A stretch of 64,000 nucleotides of DNA from Scylla paramamosain (lineage: Eukaryota; Arthropoda; Malacostraca; Decapoda; Portunidae), in the NCBI RefSeq assembly GCF_035594125.1, contig NC_087173.1, forward strand, positions 420,001 to 484,000. Reading direction: 5' to 3'. This document shows, piece by piece, positions 47,793 to 61,770 of the stretch (the stretch's first letter is position 1; the number at the start of each line of letters is the position of its first letter). Made by a program: the position numbers and the translations under genes. Below the pieces are notes generated by a model. That model saw nothing but the letters and a program-made list of their open reading frames with translations, made no database searches and was not told the DNA's origin.

Positions 47793-48740
47793 CTAACTGA
47801 CCTGTATGAACTTTACGAAATATTTATGCAATTCATCTACATTTACTTCACCTAGTCCCCTCATCTCGTCCCCTACCATCCTCTCCACTCCCTCATCTAC
47901 TCGCCTCGACCTCACCTCTCTCATTTCAGCATGACCTGACATTCCAACATACTCACACCTAGCTCCCCCCTTCCTCTTTCCTCCTCCCTTCCGGACACAT
48001 CTTCCCTCCTCTTGTCCTACACCCTCAAGCCTCACCTCACCTCTCTCATCCTGCCTTATCTCTCTGAACTCCGTCCCTGACCTGACCTCACCCTGCATCC
48101 TTTGCCAGTCCACTCCTTGGAGGTACCTTTTTAATTCTTCAAAATCTGCTCTCCTAAAGTCAGGTATTTTACTAGTGTTTTTGTTTCTAACTGTTTCTTC
48201 CCATTCTAAATTGTACCTAATTTCCCTATGGTCACTGTTACCTAGCTGTCCTCCAAACTCTATCTGCGTGACTGCTTCCTCCCTGCTAGTAAGAATTAAA
48301 TCTAGAATATTATTCCCCCTTGTTGGTTCTACGACTACCTGTTTTAAAAAATTATCCTGAATTACCTTAAGAAATTCCTTTGCTTTCTTGTCACCCACCA
48401 TCAGACTCCAGTCGATATTCCTAAAATTAAAATCTCCTACCACACATACCTGACTGTACCTGCCTGCTCTATTTAATTCCTGCCACAATGAGGCGTTAAT
48501 TTCCTCTGTACTGGTCGGTGGTCTGTAAACTAACCCTAGTACTACTGACTGCGATCCTTCTTTAATATCTACCCATATCGACTCAGCTTTGTTATCTGTT
48601 TTAATTCTACTGTTGATACAACACTGTAATGTGTCCCTAACGTATAACGCGACGCCTCCTCCTCTTCTGTTTTCCCTATCTTTATAGAACATTGTATACC
48701 CATCTATATTAACCTCTGGATTAAATACTTTTCCTGACAT
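47793..48740 (-). pseudogene. CR1-like LINE endonuclease domain
   Basis: AP-type endonuclease with LTETWL just upstream of the first Met, GGGVALYVRDTLQ, LGLVYRPPTS, VVGDFNFRNIDW and GNSDHREI, in family order. After about residue 190 the frame runs into a charged, low-similarity linker, then stops. It would nick the target DNA. The linker continues at 47527-47742 (KLTRKANDNYE) in a shifted frame. Confidence 0.82.
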
Positions 48741-49113
48741 ATCTAACCAAGTTTCAGTTAAAGCAATGATATCAAATTTCTCAACGCATTTCTCAACGTA
48801 GTAGTAGTAGTAGTAGTAGTAATAAAGAGCAGGATTATCAGCTGCAGTGACACCAATTCAGTTTTTCTATTATTTATATATTTTTACTATTATTCCACAC
48901 CTTGTCAATCCATGTAAGGAAAAAAAAAGAAAAAAAAAAAGAAAACATATTAAAAAAAAGTGAGAGGCAAGACCAGCAAGTGAAACACGCCCTGCCTTCT
49001 CCATAGACTTCACGTGTTTACTGCCGCGCTTCCTGCCTGATAATTATGCAGTCTTACGCTGGAGGCGTTTATTGTGGTGCATTTGTATGAAAGAATTTAC
49101 TTTTTGCCATGAA

Positions 49114-49216
<103 letters not shown>

Positions 49217-49449
49217 GGCGTGCAGCAGTGTGTGTGTCGAGAGTAGAGCAAATGGCCAAATGTACGGCGATGGGCTAGTGTTTATATGCGCCACGTGGGG
49301 TGTGCAGTTTGTATTTAAAAGAAGGCAAGTGGTCAGGCAGGGTCAAGGAGGAGGAGGAGGAGGAGGAGGAGGAGGAGGCGTAGCGTAGCGTGGTCCGGAT
49401 GGCGTGCAGGATTATGTGACGCTCAGAGGCAGCTTCCCTACACTGTAAG

Positions 49450-49800
49450 CTTCTATTAGAGTGAGCCACGTGACGGGGTGCGCTCTCAGGGTGATTGCTT
49501 GTATTCTATGTAGCCTGGCGGGGCTGTGGCACTCCCTGCAGGTTATTGGCTCAGGAGGGTGAGGTAATGTCGGATGTTAGTGTGGTACTCTGCTGTGGGT
49601 GATGAGTTGTGTTTGTAATGATACAGCGCCTAAAGTTTGTTAAAGTGATGCAGGTTGTAGAGCATAAATACAGTGACATCATCACCACTATAGTCTCTCC
49701 CTTTACGCTGTGACGGAATGATGTAGTTGTGGTGATGTAGTCTGGGATAATGATGTACACTAGAGAAAATAAATAAAAATCCCAGTAATATTAACAGTTC
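49450..49800. other. Block conserved between duplication copies (partner 21250-21600)
   Basis: See the partner for the comparison. It contains the AATAAATAAAAATCCCAGTAATAT stretch near its end and a 69-codon minus-strand frame (49551-49760) of unknown meaning. Confidence 0.6.
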
Positions 49801-50517
49801 CATTCTCGTGAAAGCTTCAGTGTTCCTCCATTATTTTGTTTATCTTCAGCATTTCCACTTTATGTTCACTTTACTTGACAAGTGTGTTCCACGTGTGTCC
49901 CTAGGCGAAAAAAAAAGTACCATTTTATACTGCTTTTTCATATCTTGATTTATACAAAACTTTTTTCAACGATACACTCTGTAAAACACTATTTTCTTTT
50001 TTGTCTGCCTTCTTTTTGTCATTATATGTTTCTAGCTACAAACAAGTTTGTCCAGAAAAGAAAAGAAAAAAATATCATACTGTAATTATATTCTTTTTTC
50101 ATATTCTCACACAGACAACAATTTTTAACAATAAATAGCCTCACTCTCCTCCATCTCATTTTAATTTGTTTATAGAAAAGAAAAAATCTAAGTTCTTTTC
50201 CATATTTTCATTCATATAGACAATTTTTTTTTTGTCTTTAATAATGCATAGGATTAAAACATAGCCTCACTTCCTCTATCTCCTTTTTTGCCGTGATATG
50301 TTTTGACCCTACACGCTGGTATGGTCCGCCTGCCCCTCTTGCCCGCACCCTTCCCCCTGACAGACCCGCGTGTGGCCGTGGAGTGTGGCTCCCCTAATGG
50401 TCATCCAGTATTGCTCTTAAAAATTATCCCGTGATGCGTCTACGGAATGGTTGCTTAAAATGTGTTGCTGGGGTGGGGGTGGGGGGAAGGGGACTGATGT
50501 TGCTCTCTGGCCTAGAA

Positions 50518-51705
<1,188 letters not shown>

Positions 51706-53649
51706 AAAGGAATGCATTGGAAGAGCAAACCTTGAGGTATTGATGAGGCTGTTTGGATAATTATTCTACATTAACTATTTGTGGGAGATACAGGATAGTA
51801 CAGAAGGTTCCTCCCTACCAATCCCTCCAGCAGAAGCTGACAAGATACAGGAATTGATACCACATGGTATAGAAAAACCACATAGAACTTGAAAGAATAG
51901 TGAGGGAAAGAGTTGTGGCCTGTCTACTTTTGTTTGTGAGGGAGAGTGTAAATGCATGATAGTTGTGTGATGTGGTGTGTGCGTAGCGCAGGTGAAGGCA
52001 CAGTTTGGTTGTTGAGGGGTGGTGTAGCCTCGCTGCGTTGCGCTTTCCAGAGAGGCGGCAGTCAATCAGGCCACAGCTTCGGTCACTGGGTCTGTGTACC
52101 TTCCCTTTAGAGGCTGCATACACAGGTTATCCCCTGCAACTTTGACCTCTAGTACTTAAAATCACAAAGTTGATCAATAACAGGAGAATGCGGACGAAGA
52201 AAATGAGGATTACATATGATTACAATGGATTACCAAAACAGAAACACTCCCACAGGTCTTTACGTATCGCTTTGGAATTAATTTAGATTAAGTACCATTT
52301 AGTAAAGTAAGCTGGATCAGTGTATGACTTCTGCCAAACTGACACGTCCTTGTGCTTGTGCCGGCGTGGGAAAACCATCGTGCAGTGTGGGGAAAACTGA
52401 CTGCATTTTGATTGGAAAGAATAAATTGAGATTTTATTATTATTCCTATGCAAAAAGAAAAAAAAAAAGAAGGAGGAGGAGGAGGAGGGAGGAGGAGGAG
52501 GAGGAGGAGGATGAGGTGGTGGTGGTGGTGATGGTGGTAGAGTTTGTAATTTTTCTGTTCCTTTTCCTTAGGGTGAATTGATGATTTTTTCACTGCTGAA
52601 AGGACTCTTGAGGACTCTTCGGGACTGAATGTAATGCAGGTCTTGCGAGTGATGTTCGTCAGAAAGAAGCATGTGTTCCTTAAAATTTCTGTACTTTTTT
52701 TTGTGCGTTGAGTTAAGTATTCATTTACTTTTATGATCAAGTGTCATCTGACTACCACTTAATGCTTCCTTGAACTGCCTTACTACGGTTCTTTTCATGG
52801 ATAAAAATTCCAAATAACGTGTTACACTTCATTGGTGGCATGATTTCCCTTTAAAATGAATGCAAAGCAATCAATGTGGCACGTTCCATATCCATTATTG
52901 TGTCACTTTATTACGCATACAAACACTCCTATTAACGTATCACATCCCGCCCATGGTGTGATTCCCCTCACCATGAATACAAAGCAATCCAAACGCTACA
53001 GTTCAGCCCTGCTCATGAAACACACGCTCTGATACAACTAGGCTTTTCACTTACTTTCAGTCCTTGTTTTCTCTTTAATAGTGCGAGAGTTGACTGCCTC
53101 TTCACTCTTTGATCCCTTTCACAGTTAAACTCCATAAATCTCCCTGATTTTTATCTAACTTCCCAAACTTGTTATGACTTGAACTGATCATATATGTTTA
53201 CTCACCTCCGTATGACTTGAGTTGCTATAAGAGACGAGTATCAAGACACCTTCCTAACTAAATGAACCAACCTGATTTAACTCTCTTTTCCATCCACTCT
53301 TTACCATTCGGAAATTAAGTGGTATTGTAAACTGTAACCAAATTGTTAGCCTTATGATCTATTCTAGACTCTAATAAGTGATCTGGAGACTATGATAATA
53401 ACACGCTCCCTCCACTGCACACCAGCTGTCCGTAATGTATCATGTCCAGTGGCTGTTAATATAAACTGACGCTCTATTAACCTGTCATCACTAATCAGTA
53501 ATCATTCACGCACAAGCTCATCCTCGTCACCACAACATCACCATCACCGTCACCATCACCACAGCTTACACTCCACTTCACCATGATTCTGTCCCATACC
53601 TCACCCCCGCCACCACTAATCATTCCTAATTAATCTCCTGTCCCTCACC

Positions 53650-53681
<32 letters not shown>

Positions 53682-53879
53682 CAACATCACACCTCATTCT
53701 CAACTTCTCCCATTTTCAGGAATTCCTTTCTTCTCTTCCCTCGCTCCACCATCCTTCATCCTCTCTCACTTACGTTCCATCCTTCCTTTTGCCGACATAA
53801 TGCTTGCAATAGACGCCCCTCCTCTTCATCCCCCTCCTCCTCCCGTCCCGTAGTATTAGCAGGGCCTGGTCTCCCCTCA

Positions 53880-54020
53880 TAAGCAGGGAGCTGTGGGAAG
53901 AACTGGAGGGATGCTTAGTGGAACATGTCGAAATAGCGTTGCCTAGCCGCCGCCGAGTATAGGAGTGTGTTGAGGGTGCATTATCTCGGTACAGTGGCGG
54001 TGAACGGGGAGATGGATCGG
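53880..54020 (+). other. Possible 5' exon with start codon and splice donor
   Basis: A GC-richer stretch with GCCGCCGCCGAG and GTACAGTGGCGGTGAACGGGG leads to ATG at 54012 (G at -3, G at +4) and, seven bases into the code, GGATCG followed by GTGAGTATG, a strong splice-donor match. The layout is that of a first coding exon of a host gene. No downstream exon could be identified in the window, so this is only a candidate. Confidence 0.25.
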
Positions 54021-54099
54021 TGAGTATGTTCAGGCGCAGATAGAGAAATGTGTCGTTGGTCTGACGAATTGATTAATGAATAGGTATCTGGTTGAACAG

Positions 54100-54330
54100 G
54101 TAGAGTTATAGATAGATGGCTGGATAGGTAAATGGTTAAATAGATCGACTGGCTGATAAATAGATATATAGATGGACAGATGAATGGATAGATAGATTGA
54201 TAGATAGATGAATAAATGAATAAGTATTTAATTAGATATAAAAATAAATAGATGGGTAGATAAACAGTTCAGTAAGTAGAAAATAGATTAGGTAAATAGA
54301 CAGACAGACAGAGAGACAGACAGATAGACA
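54100..54330. repeat. Degenerate GATA/GACA tetranucleotide block
   Basis: Repeated GATAGAT, TGGATAG and CAGACAGA units with many substitutions. The following 500 bases (54331-54830) are AT-rich with a 20-base T run at about 54752 and no gene seen. Confidence 0.85.
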
Positions 54331-54832
54331 GACAGACATACTGAATTAACGTGTCGTGTTCTGAGATATTGCAAGGAATTGGTTTATAAATGCTACTGTA
54401 AAACTCACAAACATTTTCATATTTTAATTAATAACTACTAATTATTTACATTTCTTACAACTCAAAATTTCTCACTCGCATTCATCTTTAAATCATTCAA
54501 AGTTATTAGATGTTACCTTATATCTCTTCAACATATTCACTGATCAACGCAATCATCGTGCAAAACACAGACAATATCACATGCACAAACACAACAAATA
54601 TTCAGTCGGCGCCATTAATGTTCAGTGAGAAAAACACATGATATCAGCAACACATCAATCACTATAAACATTCCATTTCTTCTTTCTTCTGACTTATTTT
54701 ATCTTCACTTCTTTCTTTTTCCTTATTTTGTTTTCTTTCGTCTTTTCTTCTTCTTTTTTTTTTTTTTTTTTGACAGTACAATATATATTGTGGTATGGGG
54801 GTCACCACAAACCCTAATTCTTCAAATTAGAT

Positions 54833-55900
54833 TGATATAAGTAGTGGCGTTCCTCAGTGTTCAATCTTAGGACCGATCCTCTTCATAATATATATCAATG
54901 ACATAGACGAAGGAATCAGAAGTAAACTGTCAAAATTCACAGATACTAAAATTGCTAACAAGACTGACACCAAACCAACGTCAAATTTTGCAAAATGATG
55001 TATACACTCTCATTGAATGGTGTGAAACGTGGCTTATAACTTTGATTTTGATAAATGCCACGTATTAAATATAGGAAATAGCAATCTGCTGGAAAATTAT
55101 AAAAAGTAATCCCCCCATCAATAGTTTGGATCCTGAGAAAGATCTGGGAGTTTTAGTGACAGCAGATCTTGAACCAAGCAAACACTGCACCGAAGTCATT
55201 GAAATTGCCTATAAATTAATAGTTTTCATTAAGAAGATCTTTCACCTTCAAATCTGAAAAAAATAAAAAAATAAATAAAAAAATCTGGCTTTGTACAACT
55301 CACTTGTACGTACTCATCTTGAATACAATGTACAGTTTTTGTCATCCTACTACAGAAGGAATATTGAGAAATCAGAAAAAAAGACAATACGAAGTAGAGT
55401 AACGAAAATTACTTGAAAGCTTCGCAATTAACCCTACAAGGAACGTCTTAAAGAACGAGATCTATTCTCCCTATCCAAACGCAGGCTAAGAGGGGATCTG
55501 ATATTGCTTTACTAAACTTTTAAGGGTTTCACAAATTTGAGACCCGAATTCTTCCTAAGACTCAACATGTCTAATGTTACAAGAAACAATAGCAAATAAT
55601 AGGTAAGTGATTTCAAACAAATGAAGCCAAACATTTTACTTCAATCGTGTCATAAATATGTGGAATTGTGTTCCATCAAGCGTCGTTAACTCAGGTACTG
55701 TACACTGATTGAAAACCTGTCTTGATGTAGACACTAATTCCCGGTTGTCATTGTTCATGTCTGAATAACGAACACGTTCACTCCGTACTGTCCGTGCTGG
55801 CATGTAGATTGTATGTGGTAGAAGTAGTCCTCCTCTCTTTCTTAGTTTCCTCTCACATTCCATGTTGTTTTTTATTTCTATACAACATGGTACCATTTCC
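54833..55900 (+). pseudogene. Old CR1-like LINE remnant (RT palm to C-terminus)
   Basis: The plus strand reads [20 protein letters not shown] (motif B) at about 54841, then KFTDTKIA where FADDTKI is expected (the catalytic DD is lost), DLGVLVTADLEPSKHC at about 55140, RTHLEYNVQF at about 55305, and a C-terminal segment near 55640-55700 reading WNCVPSSVVNS. Many frameshifts and stops. More diverged than the 5.4- and 46-kb copies, so older or a different subfamily. Confidence 0.72.
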
Positions 55901-56278
55901 TTTCTCAGGTGAGCCTTGCCTGGAGGGATAGGGGGTGGGGGATGGAAGGACCCTTCTTCTGTGCTATCCTTTGTCTACCACTAATAGAGTAGAATAGTTA
56001 CCCAAACAAACTTATAGGAACCCCTTGGTCTGTTACTATTTGGACATTTTTTTTTTCTGCAAAACAAATAGATTCAGTACATAAGTAACAGAAAAAAAAA
56101 GAAAACAGTAGAAAATATAGATGTAAATGCCAATGACACCTTGCAGTGCATAAAGAATAAAAAAAACAAGGTCTCCATCGTTACAAATACTGAACTATCA
56201 AAACTTACAACTTACAAGATACGACACGGAAATAAAAGGACACAAACCCGCTACACTACAATGATGGTGCTGGTGACG

Positions 56279-56352
56279 ATGATGACGGTAATAATAATAA
56301 TTATAATGGTAATAATAATAGTAATAATGATTTTAATAATAAATAATGTATC

Positions 56353-56402
<50 letters not shown>
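56279..56402. repeat. (AAT)n microsatellite
   Basis: AAT/ATA-rich tract with a perfect run at about 56350-56402. Confidence 0.94.
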
Positions 56403-56407
<5 letters not shown>

Positions 56408-56557
56408 CAAGAACAGTACCACTTCACTACGTATCGCCTCACGCGGGGAGCAGGGATGGGAGGGGCACAGGTCTTTCTTCTTTTTCATACAGTATTCTTT
56501 TTTTATACCAATGAAGCATAAACACACTTCCAGCCTCCGCTGGTCCCCCTACCCTCT

Positions 56558-56937
56558 CTCCCTTAATCCCTCCCTACGCCGCCCTTCCTCCCAGTCGGAA
56601 GCTTTCATCCTGCTGATAGGTAGTAAAGCCTGTGTGAAGAAGTGAGTGCTTCACCAGCTTTTTCAATGACATAATTTGATTGATGTCTATGTTGAGAGTG
56701 GACGTGAATTACGAATAAAGCAATCCGTGGTTCTCTGGGCTGAGTCATTCTCGTGCTGCAGGATGGACAGGTGTAATGTTGTGTTGTTGTTATTGTTGTT
56801 GGTGATGGTGGTGGTGGTGCAGCACAGGGGAGGGTTCCAGGAGGCGGCTCCAGACACAAGGAATGCCCGCCTCTGTAAAGTTCTCTGATCTCACCTACTG
56901 CTATTTGCACTCCACGACATACTCCCACAAGTCAACA
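56558..56937. other. Near-identical block between duplication copies (partner 22769-23150)
   Basis: Same sequence as the partner apart from one substitution found by eye. The flanks 56938-57280 then diverge gradually. Confidence 0.55.
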
Positions 56938-57288
56938 ATGATCTAATTATCACTGTGGGCATGAACGCTCACTTTAGAATCAGCAGCAGTTTTTCTTATT
57001 GAACTTTTGGTGCTGCATGAACACTGGAGGGGATATCATGTGTTGAAATATATCTTGTTTACCGTTGGGGTTTCATGGCGTAGTGACAGTCTTGGGAACC
57101 TAGTGTGTGTGGGATGCCAGCGGTCATATTCCATAGAAAATACAATAAATAAATAACGTAATGAAATTAATTCACATCATAATTCTTTAATACATACTGG
57201 CGTGAACATTAGATGGGGAAATAGACCAACTTTACAAAAAAGATGGGGAAGATGGGGAAATAGACCAACTTTAAAAAAAAAGAAAAAG

Positions 57289-57380
57289 GGCCAGTGGGTA
57301 GAGTGATGCACTTGGAGTTTGACGTGCGGGAAGTGAGGGGCGCGTAGGTTCGAACCCCCCCCCCCTCGGAACTCACAAAA
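57289..57380 (+). mobile_element. tRNA-derived SINE head, second copy
   Basis: Retains the B box GGTTCGAACCC and GGGTAGAGTGATGCACTTGGAGTTTG, but the first part of the A box (CTCGTGGC of copy 1) is deleted, and the C run after the B box is expanded. Confidence 0.75.
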
Positions 57381-57454
57381 ACCTTCAAAGAGCATCCCTC
57401 CATCACCATGTGTGCCTCAAACACACAGGTACGGTGATGGAGCTGCCCACGGGG

Positions 57455-58570
57455 AGGAGGGGAGGTGAGTGCGCAGCACCTCCTTACCCCTCCCCAGGGG
57501 AGGAAGGCACCGCCTTACCGCCCCCGGGAGAGCAAGGGAGGTGAGTGCACAGTGCTTCCCTTCTCTCCCCTACCTAACCCTGGCAAGTCTACGGACTACC
57601 AGGCAAAAAATAATAAAAAAAAAAAATAATAATAATAAATAAATAAATAAAAAAATAAAAAAAATAAAGATAAGTGCATAGCACTTCCCTTCTCTCCACC
57701 TAACAGGAAAAAAAAAATAAAAAAAAACATAAAGGTGAGTGCATAGCACTTCCCTTCTCTCCCAACCTACCAGGCAAAAGATAGGAAAAAAAAAATAATA
57801 ATAAAAATTAAGGTGAGTGCATAGCAGTTCCCTTCTCTCCCAACCTTCCACGCAAAAAAAAAAAAATTAATAAATGAAATAAAATAAAATAAATAAATAA
57901 ATAAAGCAAATAAGTAAATAAATAAATGAATACAATAATAACAAAAGCCTCCTTACCACCTCGGACCCCGGGAGAGCAAGAGAGGTGAGTGCACAGCACT
58001 TCCCTTCTCTCCCCGAGTCTACGGACTACCACACCAAAAAAATAAAATAAATAGAAAATAAAGTAAAATAAATAAATAAAATTAAATGAATAGAAAGATA
58101 AATAAAGTAAAAACCAAAAAACTCCTACTCCCACCGTCAATAAAAGTGACTGAGTCTGGCAATCAACAATAAATAATAAAAATAAATCAATACCAACCTG
58201 ACTGATCCTGACAACTCCAAAGACCACCACCCCACCTGTGAAGCACGGGAGGTGAGTGTGCAGCACCTCCCTACCCTTCCCAGTCTCCCAGTTTGACTTT
58301 GACCAACAATCTGACTCATTCTGGCAACTCCAACTGTACAGACCACCACCAGTACTCCAGTACTCCCCACTCTGGCAACTGATCCTGGCAAGGTGAGTGC
58401 GTAGCACTTCCCGTGACTCATCCTGGCAACTCTAAAGACCCACCATACTGACTGACCCTGGGAAGCACGGGAGGTGAGTGTGCAGCACCTCCCTACCCTT
58501 CCCAGTCTCCCATCAATCTGACTCATCCTACCAACTCCAAAGAGCAACTCCAACTCTACAGACCACGACC
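57455..58570. repeat. Alternating hairpin-repeat array (copy 2, shorter)
   Basis: Nine or so GGTGAGTG...AGCACYTCCC hairpins at about 57463, 57538, 57668, 57735, 57813, 57980, 58248, 58391 and 58468. It ends about 100 bases after the last B copy, where it is replaced by a gene-like unit. It lacks the later repeats of copy 1. Confidence 0.83.
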
Positions 58571-58571
58571 A

Positions 58572-59945
58572 CCGCCTGCGGGACCTTATCAAAATAGCGT
58601 CTGACACTGGTTTGGTAAGCGACGGGACAAAAAAAAAAAAAAAAAAAAATAGGATGCGTTTGGTAATGCTTATATAGGAATAATATTGCCAGCGAAACAC
58701 TACCTTGGCTTTGCAGTGAGGCTTTTGTATTCAGATGACCGCATGAACTGAAATATGTAGACACAATATACGCAAGTCCTGTGAAAGGTATCACACTAAA
58801 TGTATTGCTTCATCCAGACGAGTTACCAGCACAAGCATGAAGGAGGGTCGATCTCACAGGTGTTTGCTTTTGTTGAGATCCTTACCAAGAAGCGGTGACA
58901 TCCAGAACCAACAGCAACTACGATATCTGTGTGGTCTGTGGAGCCTTTGTTGTTATTGTTGTTTTGTTGTGTATGAGGTTACAGAGAACATCCTGTGTCC
59001 TCGCAGTAACCACACGAAAAGGCAGGTATCTTACTAGGAGTGGTCAGAGAGTTGTTGTTGTTGTTGTTGTTATCAGAACCACAAATGGAGGAAGGTGGAT
59101 GTGTTGTACTACTGAATAACAATAAAGAAAGAAGAATAGATGAGTCAGGCCACCTTGGCGGAGATACTCAAAAGTGATTTTCATGTATTGTGCCGTGAAT
59201 ACTTTTTATGGCTAGACTGAAGTGGTACTTATCATTTTCTAAGTATAACCTTGCTGTTGTTTTTAGGTTTGTACCGCTGAATGTTGAGAAGCTTTGCATT
59301 TAATATTTTTGCTTCTTTTTATTTTCTTATTTGATCTTGTTATATATATAGTTGTGCTTGTTCGTTTTATTTTGTTGCAACTGTTGTGCATATTTAATTT
59401 TCTTAGCGTTTCAAGTGTGTTCTGTTTTCAGTGTTGTTTTTCATGTATCCATGTGTTCTTGCTTGAAGGAATTTGACACATTTTATTTATGACATTTCTT
59501 CAGTATTTATTCTTTCCTTTTTTGTTCATGTGTATGTCGTAACTCATGCAGTAAAGGATTTGTGGTGGTTCTGTTCGTGATGCTTCATTTTTAGCTCTTT
59601 TTAGAATAGTCAAGCTGCATCACTTTCTTATGTGGATGTTTTGATATTTTCAGGAAAGGATGGCAGGTGGTGCCGCGGTGAACACTGCCAACACGTGCAG
59701 GAGGAAAGTGAGTACCTGCTTCATTACATCATGTGCACTCTGTTTGGAACTCGCTGTTAAACTTTTTTTTTTCCATGTCAACCGAAACCTGTCACTGTTG
59801 CCTGCCTTTCTCCTGTCTGCTTCCCACGAATCTATGAAGGAAAGAAAGGATGTGCTTCCATGGTATCGTGTCAGTAGTATTATCCATTGAAGGATTAGTT
59901 TAAACCTTTTTCCAAAGCGTTGTTTTTATCTCCCATTTTTGTGCT
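58572..59945 (+). repeat. Gene-like unit A3, start truncated
   Basis: Begins inside the ATG segment (CCTGCGGGACCTTATCAAA) and continues as type A. GGTTTGGTAAGC, a good donor match, is at about 58611. The DICVVCGAF segment is in a 74-codon open frame (58895-59119) that also reads LQRTSCVLAVTTRKGR. AATAAA is at about 59120 and the ATGGCAGGTGG segment at about 59660-59716. It is followed by sequence like 18061-18650. Confidence 0.7.
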
Positions 59946-60560
59946 TTCCCAGGGTATATATATGAAAGAAGAAAGAATGTAAATTTAGTCTATAATGTTC
60001 ATTGCAACATCTTACAGGGAAAAAGTCCTTTGAGGATTAACCGAATCTTTTTCAAAACTATAATTTTTGTATTTCAGTCTTCGTGTGCTTATTTTAGTGT
60101 ATGCATAGAGAAAAGAAGGATACGAAATCATATATTTTCTTTTTGTTATAAATATTTACTTGGAGATTCAGTTGAAACCTAACAATTAACTATCATTTTT
60201 GCGTTCATATTTTTTTTCGTATATATCTTTTGTATGTACGAATATGTGAGTGAAGAAAGGAAAGATGCAATTACAAAAAAACATTCCACAATAACAGGAA
60301 TATTCACTTGAGGATTTTTTTAGGTAACAAATATCAGATTTTCTAATTTATCCGTTTATTTATCCTTTACTGTGTTTTACCGTTATGTAGATTAATATTT
60401 TGCATGTTGTGATAAAGTCTCCTTGGAAACTATTACTGTAACACATTTAATTTAGTGTGAATTTGATTTCCACGTAAAAAATAAATAAATAAAAAAAATA
60501 AATAAAATGAAAATAAAATAATATAAAATATTTCCTTTTATGGAGAAAACATATTTACAT

Positions 60561-61617
60561 TTTCTTTGTTCAATGGGGAGTTTCCAGAACTAGTGGTTGT
60601 CACCAGGTGGCAGCACAGACACAAACTCTTCTCTCACATACAAGCAATATCAGATATACCTACAGTGTTATTCTATTTACATGAAGATGCAATGGGCTTA
60701 TATAATATATTTTTCTACGTAATCCCTTATAAGTGGTACCACAAATAAAATGAAACTGTTTTCATGAACAAATGTATATAAGTTGATTTTCTAGTGAATC
60801 GGCATTTAGATTTATTTGGTCATCTTAAGATTTCCAAATGAATACACTCTTGATAGGAAACGTCTTAATCTAGACGAAAGTAAACATAAAGGCAACATGT
60901 CTGTGACAGTCAAAAGTCCAAATTACATAGATCTTCTTCCTAGTTTATGGAAACGGCAATTTTAATAAAAAAAATGGCAACACGAGTGTCCTGGCGAAAG
61001 TAATGCTGTATCTCTAACCAAAACAAACACCTGACTCGGCCGCGCTGGTTGAACTTAAGAAACACGTTGTTGGACAAGAAGTTGAATGTTGCTGCGGTGC
61101 CCATCTCCACTACGCCCTAAGCAATGGATTACGGCAGCTGGACACTACAGCAGCAGCAGGATCGCCTGAGAGATGTTTGTTTTGGTTCTCGATTACTTTG
61201 CCTTGTCGCTCGCTTCGTGAGAGTGATGCTAAAATACCCAGAAAAAAAAAAAAAACTAGAGGCATATATCACGATGCTACTGAGTAGGTTGTGTCATACT
61301 ATATAGTACAGTGTGATTTTTTTTACTTTTTTCATTGTCCAAATCAATAGTTTTTATACTTGTATGCTTTATTTAGAAAATGTTAGCAGTTTACTCGATA
61401 ATCACAAAAAAAAAAAAAAATGATAATAATTTGACCACATTCTCTCAATATTATCCATACCGGATATTGAAAAGTCGATACGTCATTTCAATAGTATCAT
61501 GATGACCAAAGTTCTATGCATCTTTACGCACCTGGGATTTACTACAACAATATTTTAGCTCTCTTTCCTACAGTTAGATGAGCAGCAATGACATCTAGCG
61601 GTTGAGTTCCAAAAACT
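60561..61617. other. Unique AT-rich sequence; no gene supported
   Basis: Contains two 60-codon frames (60566-60748 and 61124-61306). The second starts after GCAATGG and reads MDYGSWTLQQQQDRLRDV, which looks protein-like at its start, but nothing recognisable follows and its Lys run comes from an A tract. No repeat shared with the rest of the window was seen. Confidence 0.4.
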
Positions 61618-61618
61618 C

Positions 61619-61770
61619 CCCATTGCATTAGTGAATACAATAGGCAAAGTTTTCAGTGCAGTGTTGAATGAGAGACTGTGTAAATGGATTGAGAGAGCTG
61701 GAGTGCTGGGTGAAGAACAGAATGGTTTTCGTGTGGATAGGAGAGCTGAGTACATTACATTTGTGGTGAA
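61619..61770 (+). pseudogene. LINE reverse transcriptase, fragment upstream of the nested insertion
   Basis: The plus frame reads IALVNTIGKVFSAVLNERL, then a Trp-containing helix and VLGEEQNGFRVDRRAE, the fingers region of a LINE RT. It stops being coding at 61771 where the poly-T of a nested LINE begins. The next RT residues continue at 62687. Together with 62687-64000 it forms one interrupted gene. Confidence 0.85.

Larger units (their letters stand above)
45764..48797 (-). mobile_element. CR1-like LINE inserted in a (TAG)n tract
   Basis: A 3.0-kb minus-strand LINE whose 3' end (TTCTTATGTTCTTATGTTCTCA) and 5' end both abut TAG/CTA repeats. The homologous tract at 20571-20610 lacks it, which fixes both borders to within the repeat. 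It is 5'-truncated near the start of the endonuclease. It is the same family as 5379-6536 (for example [19 protein letters not shown] in both). Confidence 0.9.
51861..56557. other. 4.7-kb segment present only in duplication copy 2
   Basis: In copy 1, ACAGGAATTGATTCCA (about 22768) is followed at once by CTCTCTCCCTTAATCCC. In copy 2 the same two borders are separated by 51861-56557. The segment contains unique sequence, a GGA tract (52469-52512), a CAC/AAC block (about 53645-53685), a possible first exon near 54000, a GATA-like tract (54100-54330), a CR1-like LINE remnant (54833-55900) and an AAT tract (56279-56402). It is either an insertion in copy 2 or a deletion in copy 1. Confidence 0.8.
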
